DNA of 16,832 bases from the NCBI GenBank assembly GCA_030613665.1, contig JAUWLN010000018.1, forward strand, positions 1-16,832, read 5' to 3'. The first letter of the stretch is position 1, and the number at the start of each line of letters is the position of its first letter. The notes beneath the pieces were generated by a model. The model was not told where the DNA came from, searched no databases, and saw only the letters and a list, made by a program, of their open reading frames with translations. A program made the position numbers and the translations under genes. The DNA comes from Dehalococcoidia bacterium (lineage in GTDB: Bacteria; Chloroflexota; Dehalococcoidia; Dehalococcoidales; RBG-16-60-22). Below, piece after piece: positions 7,410 through 14,430 of the stretch.

Positions 7410-7415
7410 ATTATA
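7410..7415 (-). promoter_or_regulatory. Candidate -10 box for the hydrolase/reductase operon
   Basis: On the minus strand, TATAAT (7415-7410) lies 30 bp before the hydrolase ATG, with no convincing -35 at 16-18 bp spacing. It sits back to back with the plus-strand extended -10 promoter at 7468-7476, so the two operons may be regulated from one short divergent region. Confidence 0.4.
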
Positions 7416-7467
7416 TAACACGCCTCGTTCCGAATAACAGTCGAACAGTGCGTAAAATTAACAGAAA

Positions 7468-7476
7468 TGCTATAAT
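7468..7476 (+). promoter_or_regulatory. Extended -10 promoter of the aldolase operon
   Basis: TGCTATAAT is a perfect TGn-TATAAT extended -10 element. No good -35 is present, which is normal for this promoter class. The expected start near 7483 gives a leader of about 22 nt containing the strong ribosome site GGAGGTG (7494-7500) before the ATG at 7506. Confidence 0.7.
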
Positions 7477-7505
7477 AGTCTTACTTTTATACTGGAGGTG
7501 AGACT

Positions 7506-8399
7506 ATGACAACCAAGATGAGCTTTAACGGAGTTATCCCGGCAATGCTGACCCCTTTCACCGGAAGCGGTGATCTGGACCTCGACGGGCTGAAGAAGAA
7601 CGTGGACTTCCTGATTAAAAACGGCGTCATCCAGATAATGTGCCTGGGCAGCACCGGTGAGGTTGCCGTTCTGACACGTCAGGAGTGTGTGCAGGTAATC
7701 GAGGCAACGGTAAAGGCAGCGGATAGTCGGGTTCCAGTCATGGCCGGTACTGGCGCCCCGGGCACCAGAGAGGTTATCGAACGCTCAAAAGAAGCCATAA
7801 GCGCCGGCGCCGATTCGGTGATGATTGTCACCCCGTTTTACGAGATACCCAATCAGGACGGCCTGTATAAACACTATGTCTCCATCGCGGAGGCGGTGGA
7901 CATCCCCATCTGCCTCTATAACATTCCGCCGCACACCCAGGTCGAGATTGCGCCCGAGACGCTGGAGAAGCTGGCCGATATCGATAATATCGTGGCTTTG
8001 AAGGACAGCAGCAGCGACCTGAGCTATTTCGCCGAGGTGCTGCGCCGGGTCGGCGATAAAATGGCGATTCTGACCGGCGGCGACGATATCGCCCTGCCCT
8101 GCTTTGCCCTCGGCTGCCACGGCGCCATACTGGCACTGGCCAACATCGCACCGCGCATGGTGGTCGACCTTTTTCAGGCTGTCCAGCAAAAAGAGGACCA
8201 GAAAGCGCTGGATATCTTTTTCAAGCTGCTGCCCATTTCCCGCGCCATAAGTGTCGCCCAGAATTTCCCCGCTCCCGTGAAAGAAGCGGTCACCATGCTC
8301 GGCAGACCGGCCGGCCCCGCCCGCAGCCCCATAGTACCGCAGGGCAACGCGGAAAAAGCCGAGATTAAGAAAGCGCTGCAGTACGCCGGACTGTTGTAG
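7506..8399 (+). CDS. DapA/NanA-family (dihydrodipicolinate synthase/N-acetylneuraminate lyase) class I aldolase
   Basis: The 297-residue TIM-barrel protein has the family hallmarks: GVIPAMLTPF (9-18), GSTGE (48-52), the TPFY strand (109-112), YNIP (138-141) and the Schiff-base lysine in ALKDSS (Lys166). These enzymes condense or cleave pyruvate-containing substrates through a lysine imine. The arginine that binds aspartate semialdehyde in true DapA (YNxPSRT) is replaced: the segment reads YNIPPHT. A lysine-biosynthesis role is therefore unlikely, and a 2-keto-3-deoxy-acid aldolase or dehydratase is more plausible. Genes for an enolase-superfamily enzyme and an amidohydrolase follow at 18 and 15 bp gaps. 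It heads this operon behind an extended -10 promoter. dapA or kdgA is not assigned because the substrate is unproven. Confidence 0.88.
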   Translation: MTTKMSFNGVIPAMLTPFTGSGDLDLDGLKKNVDFLIKNGVIQIMCLGSTGEVAVLTRQECVQVIEATVKAADSRVPVMAGTGAPGTREVIERSKEAISAGADSVMIVTPFYEIPNQDGLYKHYVSIAEAVDIPICLYNIPPHTQVEIAPETLEKLADIDNIVALKDSSSDLSYFAEVLRRVGDKMAILTGGDDIALPCFALGCHGAILALANIAPRMVVDLFQAVQQKEDQKALDIFFKLLPISRAISVAQNFPAPVKEAVTMLGRPAGPARSPIVPQGNAEKAEIKKALQYAGLL

Positions 8400-8417
8400 A
8401 AAAGGGGCAGAATCATC

Positions 8418-9536
8418 ATGAAAATCACCGGCGTTGAAACCATTGAACTGCGCCTTCCCGACTCATATGCCGGGGCGCGCCTAACCGTCCGTCAGACACT
8501 GGTTATAAAAGTCCATACCGACGAGGGCATCGTCGGCATCGGTGAGGTTGATTCCTGCCCCACGGTGGTCAGGGCTACGGTTAACGCTCCACCGGCTAAC
8601 AGTCCTATCTCCGGTCTGGCCAGCGTCATCATCGGCGAGAACCCTCTGGAAATCCGCCATCTCAACGACAGGATGTATGAGGCCAGCTTTGATTACGGCC
8701 GAGGCGGCGTCGTCTTCCATACTATCGGCGGCATTGACATCGCCCTCTGGGATATTGCCGGCAAATACTACAACCAGCCGGTGTACCGGCTCCTCGGCGG
8801 CCCGTTCCAGACCAGGATACCTGCTTATGCCAGCACCCTTTTCGGCAGCAACGGAAAGGAGACCGCAGAAGAAGGCGAAAAATGGGCCGGCAAAGGTTTT
8901 ACCTCGGTCAAGTTCGGCTGGCACCCGATGGGACAGAGTGAAAAGCTCGACCTGGAGCTTGTCGAAGGAGCGAGGCAGGGCATCGGCGATAACCGCAACC
9001 TGCTGGTTGACGCCGGCTGTTGCTGGGACACCGCCACCGCCATCAAGCGTGCCCAGCAGTTTGAGGACTACAATCTTTTCTGGCTGGAAGAACCTCTCGC
9101 CCGGGACAACATTGATGGATACAAACAGTTGAGCACCGTGTCGCGGATACCGATTGCCGCTGGCGAGGGAGAGGCCGGGCGTTATGCTTTTAGAGGGCTG
9201 CTTGAGCACGGCGGCATTCACATCGCACAGATCGACCTTGTCCGCAACGGCATCACCGAGACGATGCGGATTGCTGATATGGTGGAGGACCGGGGGTTGA
9301 AGGTGGTCAACCACCACTGGAGTTCCGATATCAATCTTGCCGCCAGCCTTCATTTTCTCGCGTCCCGAAAAAGCACCTTCCTCCTGGAGTACTGCGTAGC
9401 GGAAAGCCCGCTGCGGTGGGAAGTGACCAGGGGAAAAATGGAGCTTGATGCCGAAGGTTATGTCCACGTGCCGGAGGGGCCAGGATTGGGCATCGAATTG
9501 AATGAAGAGACGATAGAACGCTACCGGGTTAATTAA
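8418..9536 (+). CDS. Mandelate racemase/muconate lactonizing enzyme family protein (enolase superfamily)
   Basis: The 372-residue protein has an N-terminal capping domain (about 1-125, including GIVGIGEVDS and GGIDIALWDIAGK) and a modified TIM barrel. Metal ligands are visible as VDAG (Asp198), WLEEP (Glu224) and AAGE (Glu250). The mandelate-racemase subgroup dyad is Asp273 (QIDLVRNG) and His299 (VVNHHWSS). The usual Lys-x-Lys base motif reads K-F-G (165-167), so only one lysine remains. Having His/Asp with a reduced Lys motif suits a one-base sugar-acid dehydratase at least as well as a racemase. The ribosome site is AGGGG (8402-8406). The downstream amidohydrolase and upstream aldolase suggest a sugar-acid degradation step giving a 2-keto-3-deoxy acid. 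The substrate is unknown. Confidence 0.88.
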   Translation: MKITGVETIELRLPDSYAGARLTVRQTLVIKVHTDEGIVGIGEVDSCPTVVRATVNAPPANSPISGLASVIIGENPLEIRHLNDRMYEASFDYGRGGVVFHTIGGIDIALWDIAGKYYNQPVYRLLGGPFQTRIPAYASTLFGSNGKETAEEGEKWAGKGFTSVKFGWHPMGQSEKLDLELVEGARQGIGDNRNLLVDAGCCWDTATAIKRAQQFEDYNLFWLEEPLARDNIDGYKQLSTVSRIPIAAGEGEAGRYAFRGLLEHGGIHIAQIDLVRNGITETMRIADMVEDRGLKVVNHHWSSDINLAASLHFLASRKSTFLLEYCVAESPLRWEVTRGKMELDAEGYVHVPEGPGLGIELNEETIERYRVN

Positions 9537-9551
9537 AGAGAGGGAGGAAAG

Positions 9552-10619
9552 ATGGAGAAAAAACTTGCTGGCAAAGTGCAAACGGTACTGGGCCTGATTG
9601 ACGGCGATGAACTGGGATTGACCACGCCTCACGAGCACCTTCTCCTCGACCTGACCGTGCGCTTCAAGCTCATGGATGGAAGCGTCACCGCCAGGACCAT
9701 AGCCGAAAAACCGATGACGCCGGACATGGCGGGCTGGATTCGGTTTCACCTCTTTGAGAACCGGGATAACCTGCTGCTTGATGATGAAGAGCTGGCAATC
9801 GAGGAAATCACGCGCTTTAAGCTCGCCGGAGGGGAGAGCGTGGTGGAGGTTACCAACTGGGGCATCGGGCAGGACCCGCACGCCATGACCCGCATTGCCC
9901 GTACCACCGGCCTCAATATCATCATGGGCACCGGCTATTACACCATGGACTGCGGCTGCGCCGAAGCGCTGGCCAAAAAGTCAGAGGACGAGATTTGCCA
10001 GGAAATCATCGATGATATCATGGTCGGTACCGATGGCATCTGCGCCGGTATAATTGGCGAAATCGGGGCTGACTCCTGGCCGCTTCACGATATCGAGATA
10101 AAATCACTGCGGGGGTCGGTTAAAGCCCAAAAGGCCACCGGCGCCGGGCTGACCATCCACCCCGGCCGCTTTGACGAGTCGCCGCTTCAAATCGTTGACA
10201 TCGTTAAAAAAGCCGGTGCCGATATGAGCCGGGTGGTCATCGAGCATATCGACCGCACTGCCTACACTTTCGACACAATGGTGGAAATCGCCAGGGCCGG
10301 GTGCTACCTTGAATTCGATTGTTTCTCCATGGAGGGCTACTATCCCAAGCGCTACGGCGTGTTCGATATTCCCAATGATGCCCAGCGCGTCAATTATATC
10401 ATCCGGCTCATCGAACTGGGCTACCTGAACCAGATACTCATCGCCACGGACACGGCCATGAAATCAAGGTTAATGGCCTACGGCGGCCCGGGCTATGCCC
10501 ATATCCCGGAAAATGTCATCCCCTGGATGCGCGCCAAGGGCATGTCTGAGGAAACCATCCGCGCCATTTCCGAGGAGAACCCGAAGCAACTTTTGACCTT
10601 CGCTGCGCCATTGCGGTAA
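9552..10619 (+). CDS. Phosphotriesterase-family metal-dependent hydrolase (possible lactonase)
   Basis: The 355-residue protein carries the binuclear metal site of the phosphotriesterase branch of the amidohydrolase superfamily. PHEHL supplies His27 and His29, GEIG supplies Glu170 in place of the carboxylated lysine, IHPGR supplies His203, EHID supplies His232 and ATD supplies Asp300. The Glu variant occurs in E. coli PHP-like and several lactonase-like members. Most biochemically known relatives without insecticide selection hydrolyse lactones. GGAGG six bases ahead sets the start. It closes the operon of aldolase and enolase-superfamily genes, where a lactonase supplying an aldonic acid would fit. 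It ends 35 bp before the convergent methyltransferase gene, with no evident terminator between them. Confidence 0.87.
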   Translation: MEKKLAGKVQTVLGLIDGDELGLTTPHEHLLLDLTVRFKLMDGSVTARTIAEKPMTPDMAGWIRFHLFENRDNLLLDDEELAIEEITRFKLAGGESVVEVTNWGIGQDPHAMTRIARTTGLNIIMGTGYYTMDCGCAEALAKKSEDEICQEIIDDIMVGTDGICAGIIGEIGADSWPLHDIEIKSLRGSVKAQKATGAGLTIHPGRFDESPLQIVDIVKKAGADMSRVVIEHIDRTAYTFDTMVEIARAGCYLEFDCFSMEGYYPKRYGVFDIPNDAQRVNYIIRLIELGYLNQILIATDTAMKSRLMAYGGPGYAHIPENVIPWMRAKGMSEETIRAISEENPKQLLTFAAPLR

Positions 10620-10654
10620 CGGGCATTATTTGATTTCAGCTTCTACCGGATACA

Positions 10655-12043
10655 TCACAGATAAGGCGAGGTGAGGGGCAGCTTCACTCCGAACTGCCCG
10701 GTAAATCTTTGCCTCATCTTCCGGTAGAATTCGATGCATTCTTTATTCGGCTTCCCGGAAGCGATGTCGAAATAGTCCGGCAATTTATTACCAAGCGGCG
10801 GGTCTTTCAGTTTATTCTCGTAATTCCCTATCAGCTTCGCCACTATCGTATTTGCCTCTTTACGGCTCATGCCCGCGGACGCATGAGCTATGGCATTGGC
10901 GAAAATATTCTCCAGGGGGTCGCTGTAATCTTCCATGGTGCCCCTCGAGGGAGGCCCCACCTCAACGGAACCGCCGGATACCACCGTCGCCATCACCCAG
11001 GCAGTGAATTCATCGTAGCACATTTCGGTCATCGGTCCGGCCGAGGTATAGCCAGGGGCAACTATGGGCAGCGGGCTGTTCCGGGTAGCTGCCTGAATCG
11101 CCAGGCTCCGGGCCCAGATAACTTCCCGATTGGACGTCGTGCCGCCTTCAACGGGGACTGCCAGCGGGTGCTGCACCACGCCGCGTGTAACGAGAATGTC
11201 CACCGGATTGTAGGCGGCGCATACTACCGCCACCCCCACCGGACCACCGGCAAATCCGCCCAGAATCACGCCATTTTCGGCGAAAGTCAGATTCCCCACT
11301 GCCCGGCAGTAAGCCACTTTGTTCAAAGCATCGAAGTCAACTTTCAGTTCATGAATGGTGCCGATTTCCAAGGTATCAGTCCTGGGGTTGCCGAAGGCAT
11401 GACCAGCGATATGCTCCGTCGCCCGCACCGCCGATGCCACCTCGTTGACCACAGGCATCCCCGGACGCCCGGCACGGCGCAGTGCCTCACGTACCAGAAT
11501 CACCGTCCTGATGGCGCCTTCCCCACCCCGGGGCCTTCCGGCCACCAGGTCTCGGCCGTCCAGGTTGGTAAGGCACGGCGCGGTGATACCGCAGGACAGC
11601 GGGTCTTCCGCATAGGCCTTCACGACATTAATCAGGTTCCACTCGGTGGAGACCGGCCCGGCTCCGCAGCCGGAGCACCAGGGAAGCGTCTTATCCTCGG
11701 GAACACGTCTCGGCATCAACCGGGCATCTCTACCATCCCCGAAAACCACATTGCGCGGGGCCGATTCAAGCGCACCCTCTATCTCCTCCCGCGTGAACAG
11801 GATGCGCCTCTCCGTATCCAGGCAATATACGCCGGTCTCGACCAGGAACTCCATCCCTGCTTCCCAGACGCGGTCAGCCAGGTCATCGTCAGAGGGCACC
11901 GGGTTCTGCGGGTCATATTTAATACCGTATTTCTCAATTACCTTGCGCAGGTTGGGCACGAAAATGTCAAGGTCAAAGTCGCGTTCCGTGCAAATCGGGC
12001 CGGTTAACGCCCTCTCCACAACCGTATCAAAGCTGAGCATCAT
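10655..12043 (-). CDS. MtmB-family methylamine:corrinoid methyltransferase homologue, pyrrolysine-free (copy 1)
   Basis: The 462-residue protein aligns by eye along its whole length with Methanosarcina monomethylamine methyltransferase MtmB (about 458 residues), not with MttB. Shared marks are ICTERDFDL, KYGIKYD, GVYCLDTERRILFTREEI, GRDARLMPRR, AGRPGM, ELKVDFD, GGFAGG, AGPMTEM and a KLKDPPLGN tail. The MtmB fold is a TIM barrel that presents the methylamine to a corrinoid protein. Pyrrolysine, MtmB residue 202, falls on Val199, and the ORF has no in-frame stop. Glu226 and Glu256 match the pocket glutamates Glu229 and Glu259, but Gln333 is replaced by Pro. The second ATG (12040) is likelier the start: AAGGAG lies seven bases away and the paralogue lacks the extra Met. 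It is last in the corrinoid operon, 57 bp after copy 2. Substrate unknown. Confidence 0.82.
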   Translation of the reverse strand: MMLSFDTVVERALTGPICTERDFDLDIFVPNLRKVIEKYGIKYDPQNPVPSDDDLADRVWEAGMEFLVETGVYCLDTERRILFTREEIEGALESAPRNVVFGDGRDARLMPRRVPEDKTLPWCSGCGAGPVSTEWNLINVVKAYAEDPLSCGITAPCLTNLDGRDLVAGRPRGGEGAIRTVILVREALRRAGRPGMPVVNEVASAVRATEHIAGHAFGNPRTDTLEIGTIHELKVDFDALNKVAYCRAVGNLTFAENGVILGGFAGGPVGVAVVCAAYNPVDILVTRGVVQHPLAVPVEGGTTSNREVIWARSLAIQAATRNSPLPIVAPGYTSAGPMTEMCYDEFTAWVMATVVSGGSVEVGPPSRGTMEDYSDPLENIFANAIAHASAGMSRKEANTIVAKLIGNYENKLKDPPLGNKLPDYFDIASGKPNKECIEFYRKMRQRFTGQFGVKLPLTSPYL

Positions 12044-12100
12044 TCGTCTCCTTCATTTTTATTGCTACTCTGCCTGATTAACTTTTCCATACTATTGAAA

Positions 12101-13489
12101 TCAAATGTAAGGCGAGGCACTGGTCAGCCGAATGCCAAACTGGTCAGCCATCTCTCGCCTGACCTCCCGGTAAAGCTCAAGAAACTCCGGTTTCGGCTTT
12201 CCGGTTACGGGGTCGCAGCATTCCTGGTATTTCTGTCCGGCGGGAGGGTCACGGAGCTGTGATTCATATTTCTCCAGCAGAGCCTTCACGATGCCATCGG
12301 CTTCCCGGCGGCTCATTCCGACCACAGCGTGAGCTACCTCACTGGCCAGGAGAGGCTCCACCGGACTGGTATAGTCAAGAGCGGTACCTCTTGCCGCTGC
12401 CCCCACCTCAACCGAACCGCCGGATACCACCGAGGCAATAACCCAGGCGCAGTGTTCATAGAAGAGCATCTTGGTCATCGGTCCCGCCGCGGAATAGCCA
12501 ACGTTCACCACCGGCAGGGAGCTGTTGCGGGTAACGGCCTGGTTGGCCACGCTGCGCGGCCAGAGGGTGTCCCGTGCCGAGGTAACACCGAGGTCAAAAT
12601 GGGTCGGGAAGGGGTGCTGTACGGCGCCTCGCAGAAGCAGCAAATCCACCGGATTGTAGGCGGCCGTCACCACCGCCACACCGGCCGGCCCACCGGCCAG
12701 TCCGCCCAGTATGACTCCGTGCTCGGCAAAAATCAGGTTCCCGGCAGCCAGCGAGTAGGCTATCTTGTTCATGGTGTCGAAATCGACCTTCATCTCGTGG
12801 ATGGTACCGATTTCAAGCGCGTCCGTCTGACGAATGCCAAAGTGGCTGGCAGCGATGTGCTCCTGTGCCCTGGCCGCCGTGGTAACGCCGTTGACGATGG
12901 GCATCCCCGGTCGTCCGGCGCGGCGCATACCCTCACGCGTCAGCAGCACCGCCCTGATGGAGCCCTCTACCCCCAGAGGACTGCCGCCAACAATCGTCTG
13001 CCCGTCTACATTGGTGAGGCAGGGTATGGTAATCCCATCCCCCAACGGATTTTCAGCGTGTGCCTTTACCAGATTCAGATAGTGCAACTCCGATGAAAGC
13101 GGCGAGGAGGTCGGTCCAACCGAACACCACGGTAATGTCGTATCTTCGGGAACACGCCTGGGCATGACCCGGGCATCCCGGCCTTCACCGAAGACGCGAC
13201 CGCGCGGGCCTGATGCCAGCGCACCCTCTATTTCTTCACGGCTGAAGAGAATCCGCCGTTCGGTATCAACACAGTAGACCCCGGTCTCGATAAGGAATTC
13301 TATTCCCGCCTGCCAGACCCTGTCCGCAAGGTCGTCGTCAGCCGGCACCGGGTTCTGCGGGTCATATTTAATACCGTACTTCTCAACCGCCTTGCGCAAA
13401 TTGGGCACGAAGATACTTAGCTCAAAATCCCGCTCCGTGCAGATGGGGCCGGAAAGCGCTCTCTCAACGACCGTCTCGAAACTAATCAT
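12101..13489 (-). CDS. MtmB-family methylamine:corrinoid methyltransferase homologue, pyrrolysine-free (copy 2)
   Basis: This 462-residue paralogue of the neighbouring gene shares most motifs at the same positions and has extra MtmB likeness: GPTSSPLSSE (125-134, MtmB GPTGSPISED) and PPAGQKYQEC near the C-terminus (MtmB PAGKTFQEC). The pyrrolysine site again holds Val199 within AGRPGMPIVN, with no amber codon in the frame. The two pocket glutamates are kept (ALEIG and FAEHG), and the Gln333 position is Val in VVNVGYS. Differences from copy 1 cluster in putative active-site loops (WCSVGPTSS against WCSGCGAG; PFPTHFDLGVTS against PLAVPVEGGTTS). This suggests divergent substrates or a heteromer rather than a recent duplicate. 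It starts 15 bp after the corrinoid-protein gene, with AAAGGAA before the ATG. Methyl transfer to that protein is the natural inference. No activating or second methyltransferase gene is in view. Confidence 0.82.
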   Translation of the reverse strand: MISFETVVERALSGPICTERDFELSIFVPNLRKAVEKYGIKYDPQNPVPADDDLADRVWQAGIEFLIETGVYCVDTERRILFSREEIEGALASGPRGRVFGEGRDARVMPRRVPEDTTLPWCSVGPTSSPLSSELHYLNLVKAHAENPLGDGITIPCLTNVDGQTIVGGSPLGVEGSIRAVLLTREGMRRAGRPGMPIVNGVTTAARAQEHIAASHFGIRQTDALEIGTIHEMKVDFDTMNKIAYSLAAGNLIFAEHGVILGGLAGGPAGVAVVTAAYNPVDLLLLRGAVQHPFPTHFDLGVTSARDTLWPRSVANQAVTRNSSLPVVNVGYSAAGPMTKMLFYEHCAWVIASVVSGGSVEVGAAARGTALDYTSPVEPLLASEVAHAVVGMSRREADGIVKALLEKYESQLRDPPAGQKYQECCDPVTGKPKPEFLELYREVRREMADQFGIRLTSASPYI

Positions 13490-13504
13490 ATACCCGGTTC
13501 CTTT

Positions 13505-14158
13505 CTATTTCTGCGCTACCGCTTTCAACGCCAGAGTGGTCGCATCACCGGCGGTTCTGCCGTATCCGTCAGCACCGATATTGTCCGCCCACTCCTGGCT
13601 GGTCGAGCCGCCGCCGACCAGTACACAGTACTTGCCACGCGCGCCACGCGCCTCAAGATGTTCGATAATGCTCTTTTGCTGCGGGATGGTGGTGCTCATC
13701 AGCGCCGAAGCAGCAATGATATCGGCACCGACTTCCTCCGCTTTGGTGACAAAGGCGGAAGCGTTAACATCAACTCCGAGGTCAAAGACCTCGAAGCCGC
13801 TCATCTTTAACAGCGCCCCGACAATGTTTTTCCCGATGGAGTGGATATCCCCCTTCACCGTGCCGATGACCACCCGCCCCGTTTTCTTCAGCTCGCTTCC
13901 TGATTCCAGCAGCTTCGGCTCCAGAATCTGCATCGCGCCTTCCCATGCCTCCGCCGCCATCATCATCTCCGGCAGATATATCTCATAGCGGGCGAACCGT
14001 TCGCCCACCTCTTTCATACCGGGCGACATCCCTTTTTCAATTATATCCGAGGGCGTGACACCCTCTTTCAGAGCATCAGCAACCCCCTGCTCCAGACCGC
14101 TCTTGTCGCCGGCGATAAGAGCATTACTCAATTTTTCAAAACTAGACTCGTCCGACAT
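13505..14158 (-). CDS. Corrinoid methyl-carrier protein (MtmC/MtbC/MttC-like, B12-binding)
   Basis: The 217-residue protein has the two domains of methanogen- and acetogen-type corrinoid proteins. A helical methionine-synthase-type cap lies at about 7-90 (LKEGVTPSDIIEKGMSPGMKEVGERF; YLPEMMMAAEAW). A Rossmann B12-binding domain follows from about 94. The base-off/His-on motif DxHxxG is Asp104, His106, Gly109 (GDIHSIGKN). The SALMSTT segment (151-157) and GGG (182-184) complete the cobalamin site. It would carry a methyl group on cobalt between a substrate methyltransferase and an unseen acceptor methyltransferase. AAGGAG lies about six bases before the ATG. It opens the operon with the two MtmB-like genes, which makes it their likely partner. 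Only 26 bp separate it from the radC remnant upstream, too short for an evident promoter of its own. Confidence 0.92.
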   Translation of the reverse strand: MSDESSFEKLSNALIAGDKSGLEQGVADALKEGVTPSDIIEKGMSPGMKEVGERFARYEIYLPEMMMAAEAWEGAMQILEPKLLESGSELKKTGRVVIGTVKGDIHSIGKNIVGALLKMSGFEVFDLGVDVNASAFVTKAEEVGADIIAASALMSTTIPQQKSIIEHLEARGARGKYCVLVGGGSTSQEWADNIGADGYGRTAGDATTLALKAVAQK

Positions 14159-14184
14159 TACGTACTCCTTTCTTTTTATAGATA

Positions 14185-14373
14185 TCAGAACATACCTTCC
14201 CTCTTCAAGCTCAGGTATTTCCGGTCTCCAATGATAACATGGTCCAGCACATCTATGCCCATAATCTCACCTGCGTCGGCGAGGCGTTTGGTCAAGCTGA
14301 TATCATCCTCGGAGGCTTCCGGGTCACCGGAGGGGTGGTTATGGGCAAACATTACCAAGACACAATATAACAC
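14185..14373 (-). pseudogene. radC: radC remnant: C-terminal JAMM/MPN+ segment only
   Basis: About 58 C-terminal residues match RadC (JAB/MPN+ domain): AHNHPSGDPEASEDD carries the JAMM metal motif HxHx7SxxD, and ITLT-type helix and LDHVIIG strand follow (DISLTKRLADAGEIMGIDVLDHVIIGD). Full-length RadC is about 220 residues. The N-terminal HhH part and the JAMM glutamate are missing. Similarity stops around 14345-14360, where sequence of the AT-richer right-hand element begins. The GTG at 14373 is merely the first start codon in the junction sequence and gives the non-family residues MLYCVL. The rest of radC should lie beyond the far end of the inserted element if the break is a simple insertion. 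The fragment is co-oriented with the corrinoid operon. Confidence 0.75.
14364..14372 (-). promoter_or_regulatory. Candidate extended -10 at the radC junction, reading toward the corrinoid operon
   Basis: On the minus strand, TGTTATATT (14372-14364) fits an extended -10 (TGn-TATATT). It would start transcription near 14357, through the radC remnant into the corrinoid operon. No -35 is evident. It is of interest only because the operon otherwise has no visible promoter. Confidence 0.25.
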
Positions 14374-14430
14374 AGTCTTTCCCCTTCTGCATACCCATCA
14401 GCGTAGGAGTCTAATTGAAAGGGGGTTACT

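Noticed and set aside
8481..9881. 466-codon open frame on the minus strand
   Set aside because: It is antisense to the enolase-superfamily and amidohydrolase genes, has no family resemblance, and reflects GC-rich codon bias on the real strand.
10641..10729. Perfect 10-bp inverted repeat TTCTACCGGA...TCCGGTAGAA around the end of MtmB-like copy 1
   Set aside because: The arms are 69 bp apart with one arm inside coding sequence; one such pair is expected by chance in a window of this size.
10709..12007. 432-codon open frame on the plus strand
   Set aside because: It is antisense to MtmB-like copy 1 and His/Arg/Pro-rich without motifs; a shadow frame.
10655..13489. Calling the two methyltransferases MttB (trimethylamine methyltransferase) family
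   Set aside because: The motif series and the C-terminal PPAGxxxQEC match MtmB much better, and the length is that of MtmB; MttB-type signatures were not seen.
10655..13489. Pyrrolysine read-through in the methyltransferases
   Set aside because: Both frames are open from start to a TGA stop with no in-frame TAG, and Val occupies the expected position.
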